Positions 6,382 through 13,748 of a DNA stretch of 14,869 nucleotides are shown piece by piece. The position numbers were made by a program, and so were the translations under genes. Under the pieces are notes generated by a model. That model searched no databases and was not told where the DNA came from. It worked only from the letters and a program-made list of their open reading frames with translations. Source of the stretch: CAYSRM01 sp964543205 (GTDB lineage Bacteria > Verrucomicrobiota > Kiritimatiellia > UBA8416 > CAYSRM01); NCBI GenBank assembly GCA_964543205.1, contig CAZIXB010000030.1, forward strand, positions 1 through 14,869. Direction: 5' to 3'. Position 1 is the stretch's first letter. Each line of letters opens with the position of its first letter.

Positions 6382-7602
6382 ATGATTCATACTGAACACA
6401 CATTTTCACTGATAATCCTGATTATAGGGATAGTAATTGTTATAAACATATTTATCCGATCCGGCTTGAAACGAATAGGTATGCCGGGACTTGTCGGATA
6501 TCTAGTAATCGGACTGTTGCTGAGAATCGCCGATGAAAGGTGGGGGCTGCTGGAAGGCGCCGGCTGGCCGGTTTTTAAGTTTCTGGCTTCGGTGGGTGTT
6601 CTTGCTCTACTGTTTAGAATTGGACTGGAAAGCAACCTCAGAGGCTTGCTTTCGCAGTTGCCCAAAGCCTGGCTGATATGGCTGGCAAACGTCTTTCTGA
6701 GCGGTATTGCAGGCTACTGGATAGCCCGCACATACGCAGATCTTTCGCTTATATCATCGTTGTTTGTTGCCGCTGCAATGACCGCGACCAGTATCGGAGT
6801 CGCAATGAACGTATGGCGCGAAAAAAACATGCTCAGGAGCGACGATGGAGAGTTGCTGATTGACGTAGCCGAACTTGATGACATCTCCGGCATCGGTTTC
6901 ATGGTTCTGCTCTTTGCTCTCGCCCCACTGGTGCACAAAGCCGGAACGGAAACCGAGCTTATAGCCGCTCTGTCACAAACCGGCGGCTGGTTTCTTGTCA
7001 AGCTGGCTTGTTTTGCCGCAGCCTGCATTCTATTTTCACTGTACCTCGAAAATCCGGCAAGCAACCTTTTCAAGAGAGTCGGCAACGGATACTCATCAAC
7101 TCTCCTTGTTGCCGCAACAGGATTTATCATAGCCGCGCTGGCGGGATGGATGGGCTTTTCCCTGGCAATAGGCGCATTATTTGCAGGACTGGTATTCAGC
7201 AGAGATCCGGACTCGGTCAAAATCGATACGGGATTTGAAGCCATATATGATTTGTTTGCTCCGTTCTTTTTCGTTGGCATCGGACTTCAGATTGACCCCT
7301 CTGCGTTGTCAACCGGCCTGCAAACAGGAGTCATATTCCTTGCCGTAGCCTCGTTTTCAAAAATCCTGGGAACATACACTCCCGCCATTCGTTCGACCGG
7401 CAAAACCGGCGCAATATTAATTGGCCTGAGCATGGTTCCGCGGGCGGAAATCACCATGATAATAATGAAGCGCGGGCGCGAGCTTGGAGATTGGGCTGTC
7501 CCTGCGCACATCTATGCGGGTATGATCGTTGTATCTGCCGGAACATGCGCCATTGTTCCATGCCTTCTTTCCCGTCTTCTTGACAAATGGCCCCGACAGT
7601 AA
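6382..7602 (+). CDS. Cation/proton antiporter, CPA2 (Kef/NapA-type Na+/H+ exchanger domain)
   Basis: A 406-residue integral membrane protein, about 12 hydrophobic segments along its length, of the monovalent cation:proton antiporter-2 superfamily. It exchanges Na+ or K+ for H+ across the inner membrane. Key motifs are TATSIGVAMNVW (134-145), matching the unwound-helix TAxS-type motif; Asp-Asp 166-167 in AELDDISGIG, the ion-binding pair of electrogenic members; FFFVGIGLQID (295-305); and SMVPRAEI (350-357), matching the family PRGE motif with Ala for Gly. The protein ends just after the last helix, with no TrkA-N/RCK regulatory domain, so it is a stand-alone transporter and not a KefB/KefC channel. 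ATG 6382 has no clear ribosome binding site, although the hydrophobic first helix begins right there. It precedes htrA on the same strand by 208 bases. Ion specificity cannot be read from the sequence. Confidence 0.9.
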   Translation: MIHTEHTFSLIILIIGIVIVINIFIRSGLKRIGMPGLVGYLVIGLLLRIADERWGLLEGAGWPVFKFLASVGVLALLFRIGLESNLRGLLSQLPKAWLIWLANVFLSGIAGYWIARTYADLSLISSLFVAAAMTATSIGVAMNVWREKNMLRSDDGELLIDVAELDDISGIGFMVLLFALAPLVHKAGTETELIAALSQTGGWFLVKLACFAAACILFSLYLENPASNLFKRVGNGYSSTLLVAATGFIIAALAGWMGFSLAIGALFAGLVFSRDPDSVKIDTGFEAIYDLFAPFFFVGIGLQIDPSALSTGLQTGVIFLAVASFSKILGTYTPAIRSTGKTGAILIGLSMVPRAEITMIIMKRGRELGDWAVPAHIYAGMIVVSAGTCAIVPCLLSRLLDKWPRQ

Positions 7603-7810
7603 ATCCGTAAAGACCGGTCTTTCTTTGCTCAAATCGATACCAGGGCCGGCAAAGATCGCTCAAAAAAAATACTTGCAGACAACCCTCATGATTTTAAGAT
7701 TTTTCGAAGCTGTCTTTTAGCGTTATCCCGATTACTATCTTAGAATGTTGCTGCTATTCTTCTTCACGTTAAGACGGAAACTACGTTGAAAAGGAAAGGA
7801 GACAATAGGA
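7603..7810 (+). other. Intergenic region upstream of htrA
   Basis: A 208-base gap. TTGCAG (7673-7678) followed after 16 bases by TAAGAT (7695-7700) is a weak sigma-70-like candidate. I looked for a sigma-E (GGAACTT/TCAAA) promoter and saw only a partial GGAAAC match. A strong ribosome binding site, AAGGAG, is at 7796-7801, nine bases before the ATG of htrA. The gap length suggests that htrA has its own promoter. Confidence 0.35.
7609..7622 (+). terminator. Possible weak terminator after the antiporter gene
   Basis: A perfect 14-base palindrome, AAAGACCGGTCTTT, starts seven bases after the stop codon and is followed by the T-rich CTTTGCTC. The stem is only about five pairs with a CCGG loop, so termination would be weak. 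Confidence 0.3.
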
Positions 7811-9295
7811 ATGAAAAAAACTATTTCGCGCAGATTGATAATCTCTGGAATGCTTGCAATAACTTTGGCCTTATGCCCTTCGTGCAGAGCTCAATCGAAA
7901 GATGCAAACAAGCCGCAGGATACTTCCCCGTCTCTTGAGGCGCTCAAGAAGACAGGACAGGCTTTTTCACAGGTCGCCAGGAAAGCGATTCCGGCAGTGG
8001 TATACCTGGAGGTAAAAACAACCGTTGAAGTCAGGGGCAGACAAATGCCTTTCAACGACCCGTTCGATCTTTTCGGCGACGACTTTATGCGGCGGTTTTT
8101 CGGGCCGGGACAGGAACCGGAGAAACGCGAATTTCAGCGGCGAGGCGCAGGCACCGGTTTTATTATAAGCGAAGACGGTTATATCCTTTCCAACTATCAC
8201 GTAGTCGGGAACGCCGACGAAATTAAAGTCAAGCTCCACGACGGTCGTGAATTCGACGCGGAGAAAATTGGCGCCGATGCCAAATCAGAAGTGGCGGTTA
8301 TTAAAATCGACGCTGAAGATCTGCCTTACCTGGAGCTTGGAGATTCCCGGGCAATTGAGGTGGGCGAATGGGTAGTGGCTGTCGGCAATCCGTTTGGCCT
8401 GACTGAAACAGTTACAGCCGGGATTATAAGCGCTAAGGGGCGAAGCAACATAGGAATTGCAGATTACGAAGATTTTATCCAGACCGACGCGGCAATCAAT
8501 CCAGGCAACTCGGGCGGTCCCCTGCTGACAATTGAGGGCAAAGTGATCGGCGTAAATACAGCAATATACAGCCGGACCGGAGGATACATGGGGATCGGTT
8601 TTGCAGTTCCCATCAATATGGCAAGAAACATCAAGAACCAGTTGATAGAGAAAGGCAAGGTAACCAGAAGCTACCTTGGCGTGTACATCCAGGAAGTTAC
8701 GCCGGCCCTGGCTGAATCATTCGGGCTGGAAGAAGCACAGGGCGCCCTAGTCTCCCAGGTTGAAGAAGGCTCCGGAGCGGACAAAGCGGGATTGAAGTCG
8801 GGCGACATTATCCTCGAACTGAACGGGAAGAAGGTCAAAAATGTGGGCAAATTCAGGAATACCGTTGCTTCTAATCCTCCCGGCGCTGAACTTGAACTGA
8901 CAATTTTCAGAGAGGGTGAAAGGAAACAAATAACCGCAGTTACCAGCGAGTTCCCGGACCAGGGAGAAGAAGCCGCGGCAACAGGTGAATCCGACACTTA
9001 TGACCGGCTCGGTTTTACGGTTACCGAACTGACCGAACAACTTGCGCAGAGGTTTGGTTATGATGACCAGGACGGCGTGGTCGTTGAACAGGTGGAAAAC
9101 GGCAGCAGCGCCGCCAGGGCTGGACTCCGGCCGGGCACACTAATAGCAAGCGTCAACCGGAAAGAAGTAAACACAGTAAAAGAGTTCAAGAAAGAGATAG
9201 CCAAAGCCGGCGACTCAAATGCTGTTCTCTTACTGGTAAAGACACCTCGCGGTTCGCGTTATGTGATGCTTGAACTCAAGGCTGCCGAAAAATAG
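7811..9295 (+). CDS. DegP/HtrA-family (Do) serine protease with two PDZ domains
   Basis: A 494-residue periplasmic quality-control protease/chaperone. Residues 1-28 form an export signal (MKKTISRR, then a hydrophobic core to Ala20). Cys22 and Cys25 sit near the end of the core, but neither gives a good lipobox, so signal peptidase I cleavage near CRA-QS is as likely as lipidation. The trypsin-like domain (about 50-280) shows the catalytic His130 in LSNYHVVG and Ser234 in NPGNSGGPL. The third triad position, 30 residues after the His as in E. coli DegP (H105, D135, S210), is Glu160 in SEVAVIKI instead of Asp. PDZ1 spans about 288-380 (YLGV...GDIILELNGK) and PDZ2 about 398-490 (GLRPGTLIASVN). 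Length and order are normal for DegP/DegQ/MucD. It probably has its own promoter. The Glu may still act in the relay or may reduce activity; this is not known from sequence. Confidence 0.94.
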   Translation: MKKTISRRLIISGMLAITLALCPSCRAQSKDANKPQDTSPSLEALKKTGQAFSQVARKAIPAVVYLEVKTTVEVRGRQMPFNDPFDLFGDDFMRRFFGPGQEPEKREFQRRGAGTGFIISEDGYILSNYHVVGNADEIKVKLHDGREFDAEKIGADAKSEVAVIKIDAEDLPYLELGDSRAIEVGEWVVAVGNPFGLTETVTAGIISAKGRSNIGIADYEDFIQTDAAINPGNSGGPLLTIEGKVIGVNTAIYSRTGGYMGIGFAVPINMARNIKNQLIEKGKVTRSYLGVYIQEVTPALAESFGLEEAQGALVSQVEEGSGADKAGLKSGDIILELNGKKVKNVGKFRNTVASNPPGAELELTIFREGERKQITAVTSEFPDQGEEAAATGESDTYDRLGFTVTELTEQLAQRFGYDDQDGVVVEQVENGSSAARAGLRPGTLIASVNRKEVNTVKEFKKEIAKAGDSNAVLLLVKTPRGSRYVMLELKAAEK

Positions 9296-9301
9296 AGCAT
9301 T

Positions 9302-9401
9302 NNNNNNNNNNNNNNNNNNNNNNNNNNNNNNNNNNNNNNNNNNNNNNNNNNNNNNNNNNNNNNNNNNNNNNNNNNNNNNNNNNNNNNNNNNNNNNNNNNN
9401 N
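9302..9401. other. Assembly gap (100 N)
   Basis: Exactly 100 N, the usual placeholder for a scaffold gap of unknown size. It lies between the convergent ends of htrA and the glycosyltransferase gene, so terminators, a repeat or even a gene could be missing. Bases 9296-9301 and 9402-9427 show no recognisable repeat end. Confidence 0.95.
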
Positions 9402-9427
9402 CTCCGCGTGACCGGATAAACAGACTA

Positions 9428-10696
9428 TTACTCCTCAGCCATTCCTGCGGCAATGACAGCGAGTTTTTGTTTGAAAAGATCCCATTCGGTGGAAAAACGG
9501 TTCTGCAGCTTTTGCCAGATCTGGATCTCTTCACTTTGCGGCCGGCGAACATGTCGCTGGATCAAATCCTGGTAGCAGCCGCTTAACTTTCTGGCGCATC
9601 GCTTATGGTCAAATTCCGCGGCGCGTTTCCTCGCAGATTCGCTCCACTTTGGCATCAAGCGCTCATCCTCGAATGCAGCCTGGATCTCACGCGCAAATTC
9701 GCCGGGCGTCGTCTTTTCCGGCAACACCCTCCCGTTTTTGCTGTCCTGCACTATATCCCTTGACCCCGGCGCGTCCAGGGCAATTACAGGAACACCGGCG
9801 GAGAATGCTTCTATCAGAACTATCCCCTGGGTTTCTGTTTTTGACGCGAAGGGGAAAATATCCATTGCCGCGTACGCATCGGCAACTTCTGAGCCGGTCA
9901 GGCTGCCGGTCATGACCAGCCGGTCGCGAAGACCGGCATTCCGGAACTTTCCCTCCAGCGGTTGAACAGACTCCCCGTCGCCCACCACAAGGTACCATGT
10001 ATCATTATTGCCGCTCATGAATTCAATAACTGCATCCGCCGTAAAATCCATGTTCTTTGCCTCTACAACCCTGCCGATGTAGCCTGCAAGAAACACATCT
10101 TGCGGAATGCCATGTTTTTCTCTGAACCGCCTTCCATTTCCACTGCTGTATCTCTCGACATGGGTGCCGGTGGGTATAACAATGACAGGCACAGTAACTC
10201 CCCTTTCACGAATCATCTGTTTGATGCTGCCGGTGGGAGCAATGACCGTATCGCAAAGATTTGCGTATTCAGTTGCTATGGCCCGGGCAATCCGCGAAAG
10301 AACCTCGGAATCCCGGGCAAACAGATAAGTGTATCTTTCATAGAGAGTATGGTGGGTAAATACAATCGGAAGACCGCGCCGGCGCGCCACCCGCAAAGCT
10401 GTATCGCCCAGCATGAAGGGATGGTGGCTGTGAACAATGTCCGGGGCAAAAGAATCGAGCCTTGCCTTCAGCATTGCAGGCGCCGGTAGCTTTGCGGAGA
10501 ATTCTGTTCCGCCGACCTCCTTTATTGCCGGGAGCCGGAAAATCGAATCTTCGGATTCCGTTGCGCCCGCTACAGACAAGGTAATGATATATGTTCGGTT
10601 ACCAAGGGCCGAAAGATCATCCACAAATGTCTCTATCGATCGTTCCACCCCGCCGATAATCGGCTTATACGCATTGGTAAACATTGCAATATTCAT
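9428..10696 (-). CDS. Glycosyltransferase family 4 (GT-B fold)
   Basis: A 422-residue retaining GT-B glycosyltransferase that moves a sugar from a nucleotide sugar to a lipid, glycan or small acceptor. The N-terminal acceptor domain begins MNIAMFTNAYKPIIGGVE, with the Gly-Gly-Val-Glu loop typical of GT4. DIVHSHHPF (86-94) and THHTLYERY (114-122) match the family's conserved His segments. The donor domain has GYIGRV (205-210) and the EX7E motif Glu288-Glu296 in TETQGIVLIEAFSAGVPVIA. The overall pattern resembles diacylglycerol glucosyltransferase and alpha-mannosyltransferase GT4 members, but the acceptor cannot be told. It starts five bases after the stop of the upstream glycosidase gene, with AGGA at the end of that gene as ribosome binding site, so the two are co-translated. 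The C-terminal 30 residues are an amphipathic, charged tail that could touch the membrane. Confidence 0.9.
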   Translation of the reverse strand: MNIAMFTNAYKPIIGGVERSIETFVDDLSALGNRTYIITLSVAGATESEDSIFRLPAIKEVGGTEFSAKLPAPAMLKARLDSFAPDIVHSHHPFMLGDTALRVARRRGLPIVFTHHTLYERYTYLFARDSEVLSRIARAIATEYANLCDTVIAPTGSIKQMIRERGVTVPVIVIPTGTHVERYSSGNGRRFREKHGIPQDVFLAGYIGRVVEAKNMDFTADAVIEFMSGNNDTWYLVVGDGESVQPLEGKFRNAGLRDRLVMTGSLTGSEVADAYAAMDIFPFASKTETQGIVLIEAFSAGVPVIALDAPGSRDIVQDSKNGRVLPEKTTPGEFAREIQAAFEDERLMPKWSESARKRAAEFDHKRCARKLSGCYQDLIQRHVRRPQSEEIQIWQKLQNRFSTEWDLFKQKLAVIAAGMAEE

Positions 10697-10701
10697 TGAG
10701 T

Positions 10702-12960
10702 TTATCCTGAAGGTCTGGTTCCGGGAATATCCTGCACATCAAGCTGCCAGCGTTTACGCGAAGGCATGTCTATTATTACCTCCGGCTGGCTGTCATGCCA
10801 CCGACCCTGAACCCTCGCCTTCGGCTTGCGGCCGGCAGGGTCTATATCGATGGCAACATCGCCGAAACGGGTAGCCGTTGGACCATAACGCAAGGGAGAT
10901 TCCGACTCCAGCCACTCTGGAAACAGACCCGATCCTACTATAAGCTTGCCTGGTTCCTCCCTGACAAACAAAGCTCGCATCATCAGAACCCACTCTGCCG
11001 CTGCCCAACCGTGCTGGCCGTCGCCCATACATCCCCCGCCGGTCGCCGGGTGAATAGCTTCGGGCCATTGCCCCGTTGGCGTGGCAAGTTGCGATATGCG
11101 CTTGACCAGGGGCTTGTATCTCCGATCACCGGCTCTCAGCAAGACCTGAGCCAGGTGTAAGGTCAGATACGGGTTTACACCTGAATGAGTCATGTCATGG
11201 AAAAAACCGTTTTCCAGAATCGACCGATCCATCAGAAAATCGACGGTGCGCATAATCCTTTCGTCACCGGGCTTAAACAGTTGAAGAGGATAATCCGCCG
11301 CAAGAGACCCGATGGCGCCCGTATCCATTCTGCGGTTCGGCGCCGCAGGAATTGCGCCGCAAGAACGGTCTGCCGGTATAGAAGATATGCTCTTAACAAC
11401 ATCCCTGAAATAGTTTCCAGCTTCAGCGCGTAGCCCGGCGGCATAACCTTTTTCGCCGGAGTTTTCAAATATTTCTGCTGCTGCGCGCAGACCTGCAATT
11501 CCCCAGAAATTGTCCCAATAGAAAAAATTGTTCGGACCAAGATGTTCTGCGCTGAATCCTGCGGGCAGAAACCCTTCCGGCTTTTTATCAGCCCGGACTC
11601 TTCGTTTCCGCTTTATCCACTCTGCTCCTTTGCGCAACATGTCCAGATCTTTGCCTGTAAGTTTCCGGCCGCTGACAGATTCATATCTTCCGGCAACCCA
11701 CAGCGCCTGGCCGTTGGAATCCCATTCTCCCTGTTGCGACTCAAAAAATCCCCTGGCAGTTTGTCTTCGGGCAAAAGATCCCTCAAAGGCGCGCCTGGCT
11801 GCCTCATGGTGATTGACAGCCAGCAGCGCGTTGAGCATCAGACAGGCATCCCGGAACCAGAACCTGCGATATGTATATGACCCTGGACAAATCTCGCCAG
11901 ATGAAAGAGACTGAAGAGTCCTGACTGCGCAAATATAGTTGCGCTTCATTTCGGCATCGGGAATGTCAATTCCAGGGGACATGTCGTCAAGCCTCTTCCA
12001 CGTAGTTTCAGCGCGCAGAATGCGCGCTTTTCTCCTTAATTTACCCTGCGGCCATTCAAGCGGAATTCGCGCCTGCACATTTCCGGCGCCGTCGGAACCA
12101 ATAGAAAAAATAGCCGCGGCAGTGGCCATTCCCACCGGACAGGTCTGGCGTGGCTTGTTAACCGGGGTGCGCAGCATGTTGAATACATCCCCTGAAGCAT
12201 AATCGCTGCTGCAGTATTGATCAGGGTTTCTGCTGAACAGAACATCAGTTTTGCCGTTTACTTTCCATCCCGTCCCGTCGGCAAGGGTCTTTATAGAGTC
12301 AATAAACTGGATTCCTTCGGTGTTGTAAGGACGCAAAGCAATACATATCTGCGCGCCCGGCTCGGCTTCACCTTTCCAGTTCAAATGCAGTTCAGGTTTG
12401 TCGTCTTGGTTGCGGATCATTTCGGCGGAAGACTCCAGGCTTATACCCTGGCCGGCCGTACGTGTTTTCAAAATAAGGTTTTCTTCCGCAATCATTTCCT
12501 GAAATGAGCGACAACAGCGGCTTGGAACCAGTTTTTTGTCTCCGTGGATTATCCATGCTTCAACCGACCAGCCGTCATGAAGCGGTGTAGCCATCCCGCA
12601 GGGATCAACCAGAGTGTAAAGGTCGGTATCAGGCAGACAAACTGCCGTCCAATTCCTGTGGGTCAGGTTTATGTGCGACATGGAAAAAGATCTCGGAATA
12701 AATGAGACATCCCGCGGGTTGAACTGCCTTTCCACCCAGTAAGGCCAGACCCAGTCCAGGTTGTGCTGGATTGCTCGTGTATTAACTATTCCGCGCGCTT
12801 GAAAAACCGTCCATGCCCGTATCAGCTCCAGGGGAGCTTCAACTTCAGAAGGCTGGGCAAACTGTCTGAGCCGCGCCAAAAGCATGAAGGGATCCAGAAG
12901 GCCGTAGCTTCTGGCGGCTCTTCTGATAAGCAATTTCCATGGAAACCATTTTAAAATCAT
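10702..12960 (-). CDS. Six-hairpin glycosidase-like protein (amylo-alpha-1,6-glucosidase / glucoamylase-like)
   Basis: A 752-residue protein, probably an alpha-glucan or oligosaccharide hydrolase of the (alpha/alpha)6-barrel clan that includes GH15 and glycogen debranching enzyme. The N-terminal half (about 1-330) is rich in beta strands and Trp/Asn, as in the sandwich domain before such barrels. The barrel begins near residue 335. Its features are YRRFWFRDACLMLNALL (364-380), the W-x-RD segment typical of GH15/GDE; GEWDSNGQALW (411-421); YWDNFWGIAG (481-490); QWPEAIHP (631-638); and CMGDGQHGW (644-652). Glu412/Asp414 and Glu634 are candidate catalytic acids, which is inference. There is no signal peptide, although residues 1-20 are basic and aromatic. 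The ATG at 12960 has no evident ribosome binding site, and an in-frame stop lies six codons upstream. The co-translated GT4 partner suggests synthesis and trimming of one glycan. An exact GH family cannot be assigned by eye. Confidence 0.75.
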   Translation of the reverse strand: MILKWFPWKLLIRRAARSYGLLDPFMLLARLRQFAQPSEVEAPLELIRAWTVFQARGIVNTRAIQHNLDWVWPYWVERQFNPRDVSFIPRSFSMSHINLTHRNWTAVCLPDTDLYTLVDPCGMATPLHDGWSVEAWIIHGDKKLVPSRCCRSFQEMIAEENLILKTRTAGQGISLESSAEMIRNQDDKPELHLNWKGEAEPGAQICIALRPYNTEGIQFIDSIKTLADGTGWKVNGKTDVLFSRNPDQYCSSDYASGDVFNMLRTPVNKPRQTCPVGMATAAAIFSIGSDGAGNVQARIPLEWPQGKLRRKARILRAETTWKRLDDMSPGIDIPDAEMKRNYICAVRTLQSLSSGEICPGSYTYRRFWFRDACLMLNALLAVNHHEAARRAFEGSFARRQTARGFFESQQGEWDSNGQALWVAGRYESVSGRKLTGKDLDMLRKGAEWIKRKRRVRADKKPEGFLPAGFSAEHLGPNNFFYWDNFWGIAGLRAAAEIFENSGEKGYAAGLRAEAGNYFRDVVKSISSIPADRSCGAIPAAPNRRMDTGAIGSLAADYPLQLFKPGDERIMRTVDFLMDRSILENGFFHDMTHSGVNPYLTLHLAQVLLRAGDRRYKPLVKRISQLATPTGQWPEAIHPATGGGCMGDGQHGWAAAEWVLMMRALFVREEPGKLIVGSGLFPEWLESESPLRYGPTATRFGDVAIDIDPAGRKPKARVQGRWHDSQPEVIIDMPSRKRWQLDVQDIPGTRPSG

Positions 12961-13005
12961 GTCAAAAGTTGATGTTCAGCGGGCCTGCATAACAATGCGA
13001 TTTAT

Positions 13006-13021
13006 CCCGCATATTCTCCTG
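13006..13021. repeat. Degenerate fold-back element terminus
   Basis: CCCGCATATTCTCCTG resembles the element end CCCGCATATCTCACAG: the first nine bases are identical, then there is one inserted T and a few changes. It lies 26 bases outside the left end of copy C in the same orientation, preceded by TTAT. It may be the remnant of an older insertion at the same place. Confidence 0.45.
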
Positions 13022-13027
13022 TTCCTG

Positions 13028-13211
13028 TTAGCCCGCATATCTCACAGGATTTCGTAGTGAGAGCAAGGAAAGCGCTGCTGCGGGGGTGCGAATTGGTGAA
13101 ACACCGGAGCAGCCGTATAGACATACTGCAATCTGGCGTTTTTTCAATTCGTGCCGTCGCAGTGGCGCTATCCGCGCTCGCAACAGGAATTCTGTGAGAT
13201 ATGCGGGTTAG
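13028..13211. mobile_element. 184-bp fold-back (MITE-like) element, copy C, complete
   Basis: The ends are CCCGCATATCTCACAG (13032-13047) and its exact reverse complement (13192-13207), flanked on both sides by TTAG (13028-13031 and 13208-13211). TTAG is not palindromic, so it reads as a four-base target duplication. The interior pairs imperfectly all the way in: GCGC, CTGCG, GCGAATTG and AAAC-CC occur in both arms at matching offsets, with one extra base on the left, around an apex near 13109-13130. GCGC lies at the same offset as in copy A, yet the arm sequences differ from copy A. The right arm is about 91% identical to copy B. It is non-coding and sits between the SAP-protein and glycosidase genes. 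Confidence 0.85.
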
Positions 13212-13312
13212 TTTCATTCATAAACTCTTGCAGTTCATTAGCAATCAACGGCCCCGGAGGGATGAATTATTCGCGTGTCGCTAACAACCCAGGTTACCTT
13301 TTCTGGTAAAGA

Positions 13313-13498
13313 TCACAGTAGTTTCATACAGTCGGGGAAAAAGCTGCAATCAACATGCGAGCATGTTCCTCCGGAACGGCCAAAGCAGGGCTCATAACCT
13401 TCGGCCTTCTGTATTTTGTGGATCAGATCAGTTTTCTTCATTTTTCCGGGCTTGATGCCCAAGCCCCTGGCTTTTGTCCGCACTTCCTGCATTTTCAT
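13313..13498 (-). CDS. Small SAP-motif protein with four-cysteine tail
   Basis: A 61-residue protein. Residues 1-34 form a SAP/Rho-N-like helix-loop-helix (QEVRTKARGLGIKPGKMKK then DLIHKIQKAEG), a fold that often contacts DNA or RNA. The C-terminal part carries Cys38, Cys46, Cys51 and Cys57 with an intervening His48, which could bind a metal ion such as zinc. Small proteins of this SAP-plus-cysteine type occur in many anaerobic bacteria, and I know of no established role. The start is well supported: AGGAG (13510-13506) lies seven bases before ATG 13498, and a second Met at residue 3 is less likely. It is transcribed toward repeat copy C and is monocistronic as far as can be seen. A nucleic-acid-binding regulatory function is inference. 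Confidence 0.8.
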   Translation of the reverse strand: MKMQEVRTKARGLGIKPGKMKKTDLIHKIQKAEGYEPCFGRSGGTCSHVDCSFFPDCMKLL

Positions 13499-13748
13499 TT
13501 CTGCGCTCCTGTAATCTCAGACTGTTGTTTTAAAATCGCCACCATCTATATCTTTCCCGCTTTTTGACAATTTTCATATCATTGGAAAACTAACTTATAA
13601 CAACTAATACAACTATAGGTCTCTCCCTGATCTAGCTCTTCGATTGACCTTACTCGCACATTAGTTTAGCTTTGCCTTTCAACTCTATGAGTGAATAATC
13701 CTTATGCGGTTGAGTAACAGAACTAAAAGATTAAGAAGGGATAGAGTT
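13499..13748. promoter_or_regulatory. Divergent intergenic region, SAP gene / alanine dehydrogenase
   Basis: An AT-rich 250-base region. The best candidate for the alanine dehydrogenase promoter is TTGACC (13644-13649), then 17 bases, then TAGCTT (13667-13672): a good -35 and a poor -10. TTGACA at 13564-13569 is a perfect -35 hexamer but has no fitting -10 at 16-18 bases. I see no operator. Confidence 0.3.
13736..13741 (+). promoter_or_regulatory. Ribosome binding site deciding the alanine dehydrogenase start
   Basis: AAGGGA lies seven bases before ATG 13749. It rules against the upstream in-frame ATG at 13704, which would add 15 non-conserved residues. Confidence 0.75.

Larger units (their letters stand above)
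12961..13312. other. Intergenic region with repeat copy C
   Basis: A 352-base non-coding stretch holding fold-back copy C and a decayed repeat end, listed separately. Bases 12979-13010 can form a hairpin (GCGGG with CCCGC outside, TGCAT with ATGCG inside) that would lie in the leader of the glycosidase mRNA. TTACC (13294-13298) and GGTAA (13305-13309) make a five-pair hairpin just after the SAP-protein gene, a weak terminator candidate. No promoter is convincing. Confidence 0.5.

Noticed and set aside
7811..7885. HtrA as a lipoprotein
   Set aside because: Cys22 and Cys25 lack the small residue at -1 and the usual lipobox pattern, so lipidation is only a possibility.
9259..9552. Minus-strand frame spanning the N run
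   Set aside because: It depends on undefined bases and overlaps the ends of two well-supported genes.
13002..13217. 71-codon minus-strand frame across repeat copy C
   Set aside because: It is almost entirely repeat sequence and is not matched in copy A, so it is non-coding.
13704..13748. Fifteen-residue N-terminal extension of alanine dehydrogenase
   Set aside because: ATG 13749 has a ribosome binding site and gives family numbering exactly; the extension is basic and unlike the family.
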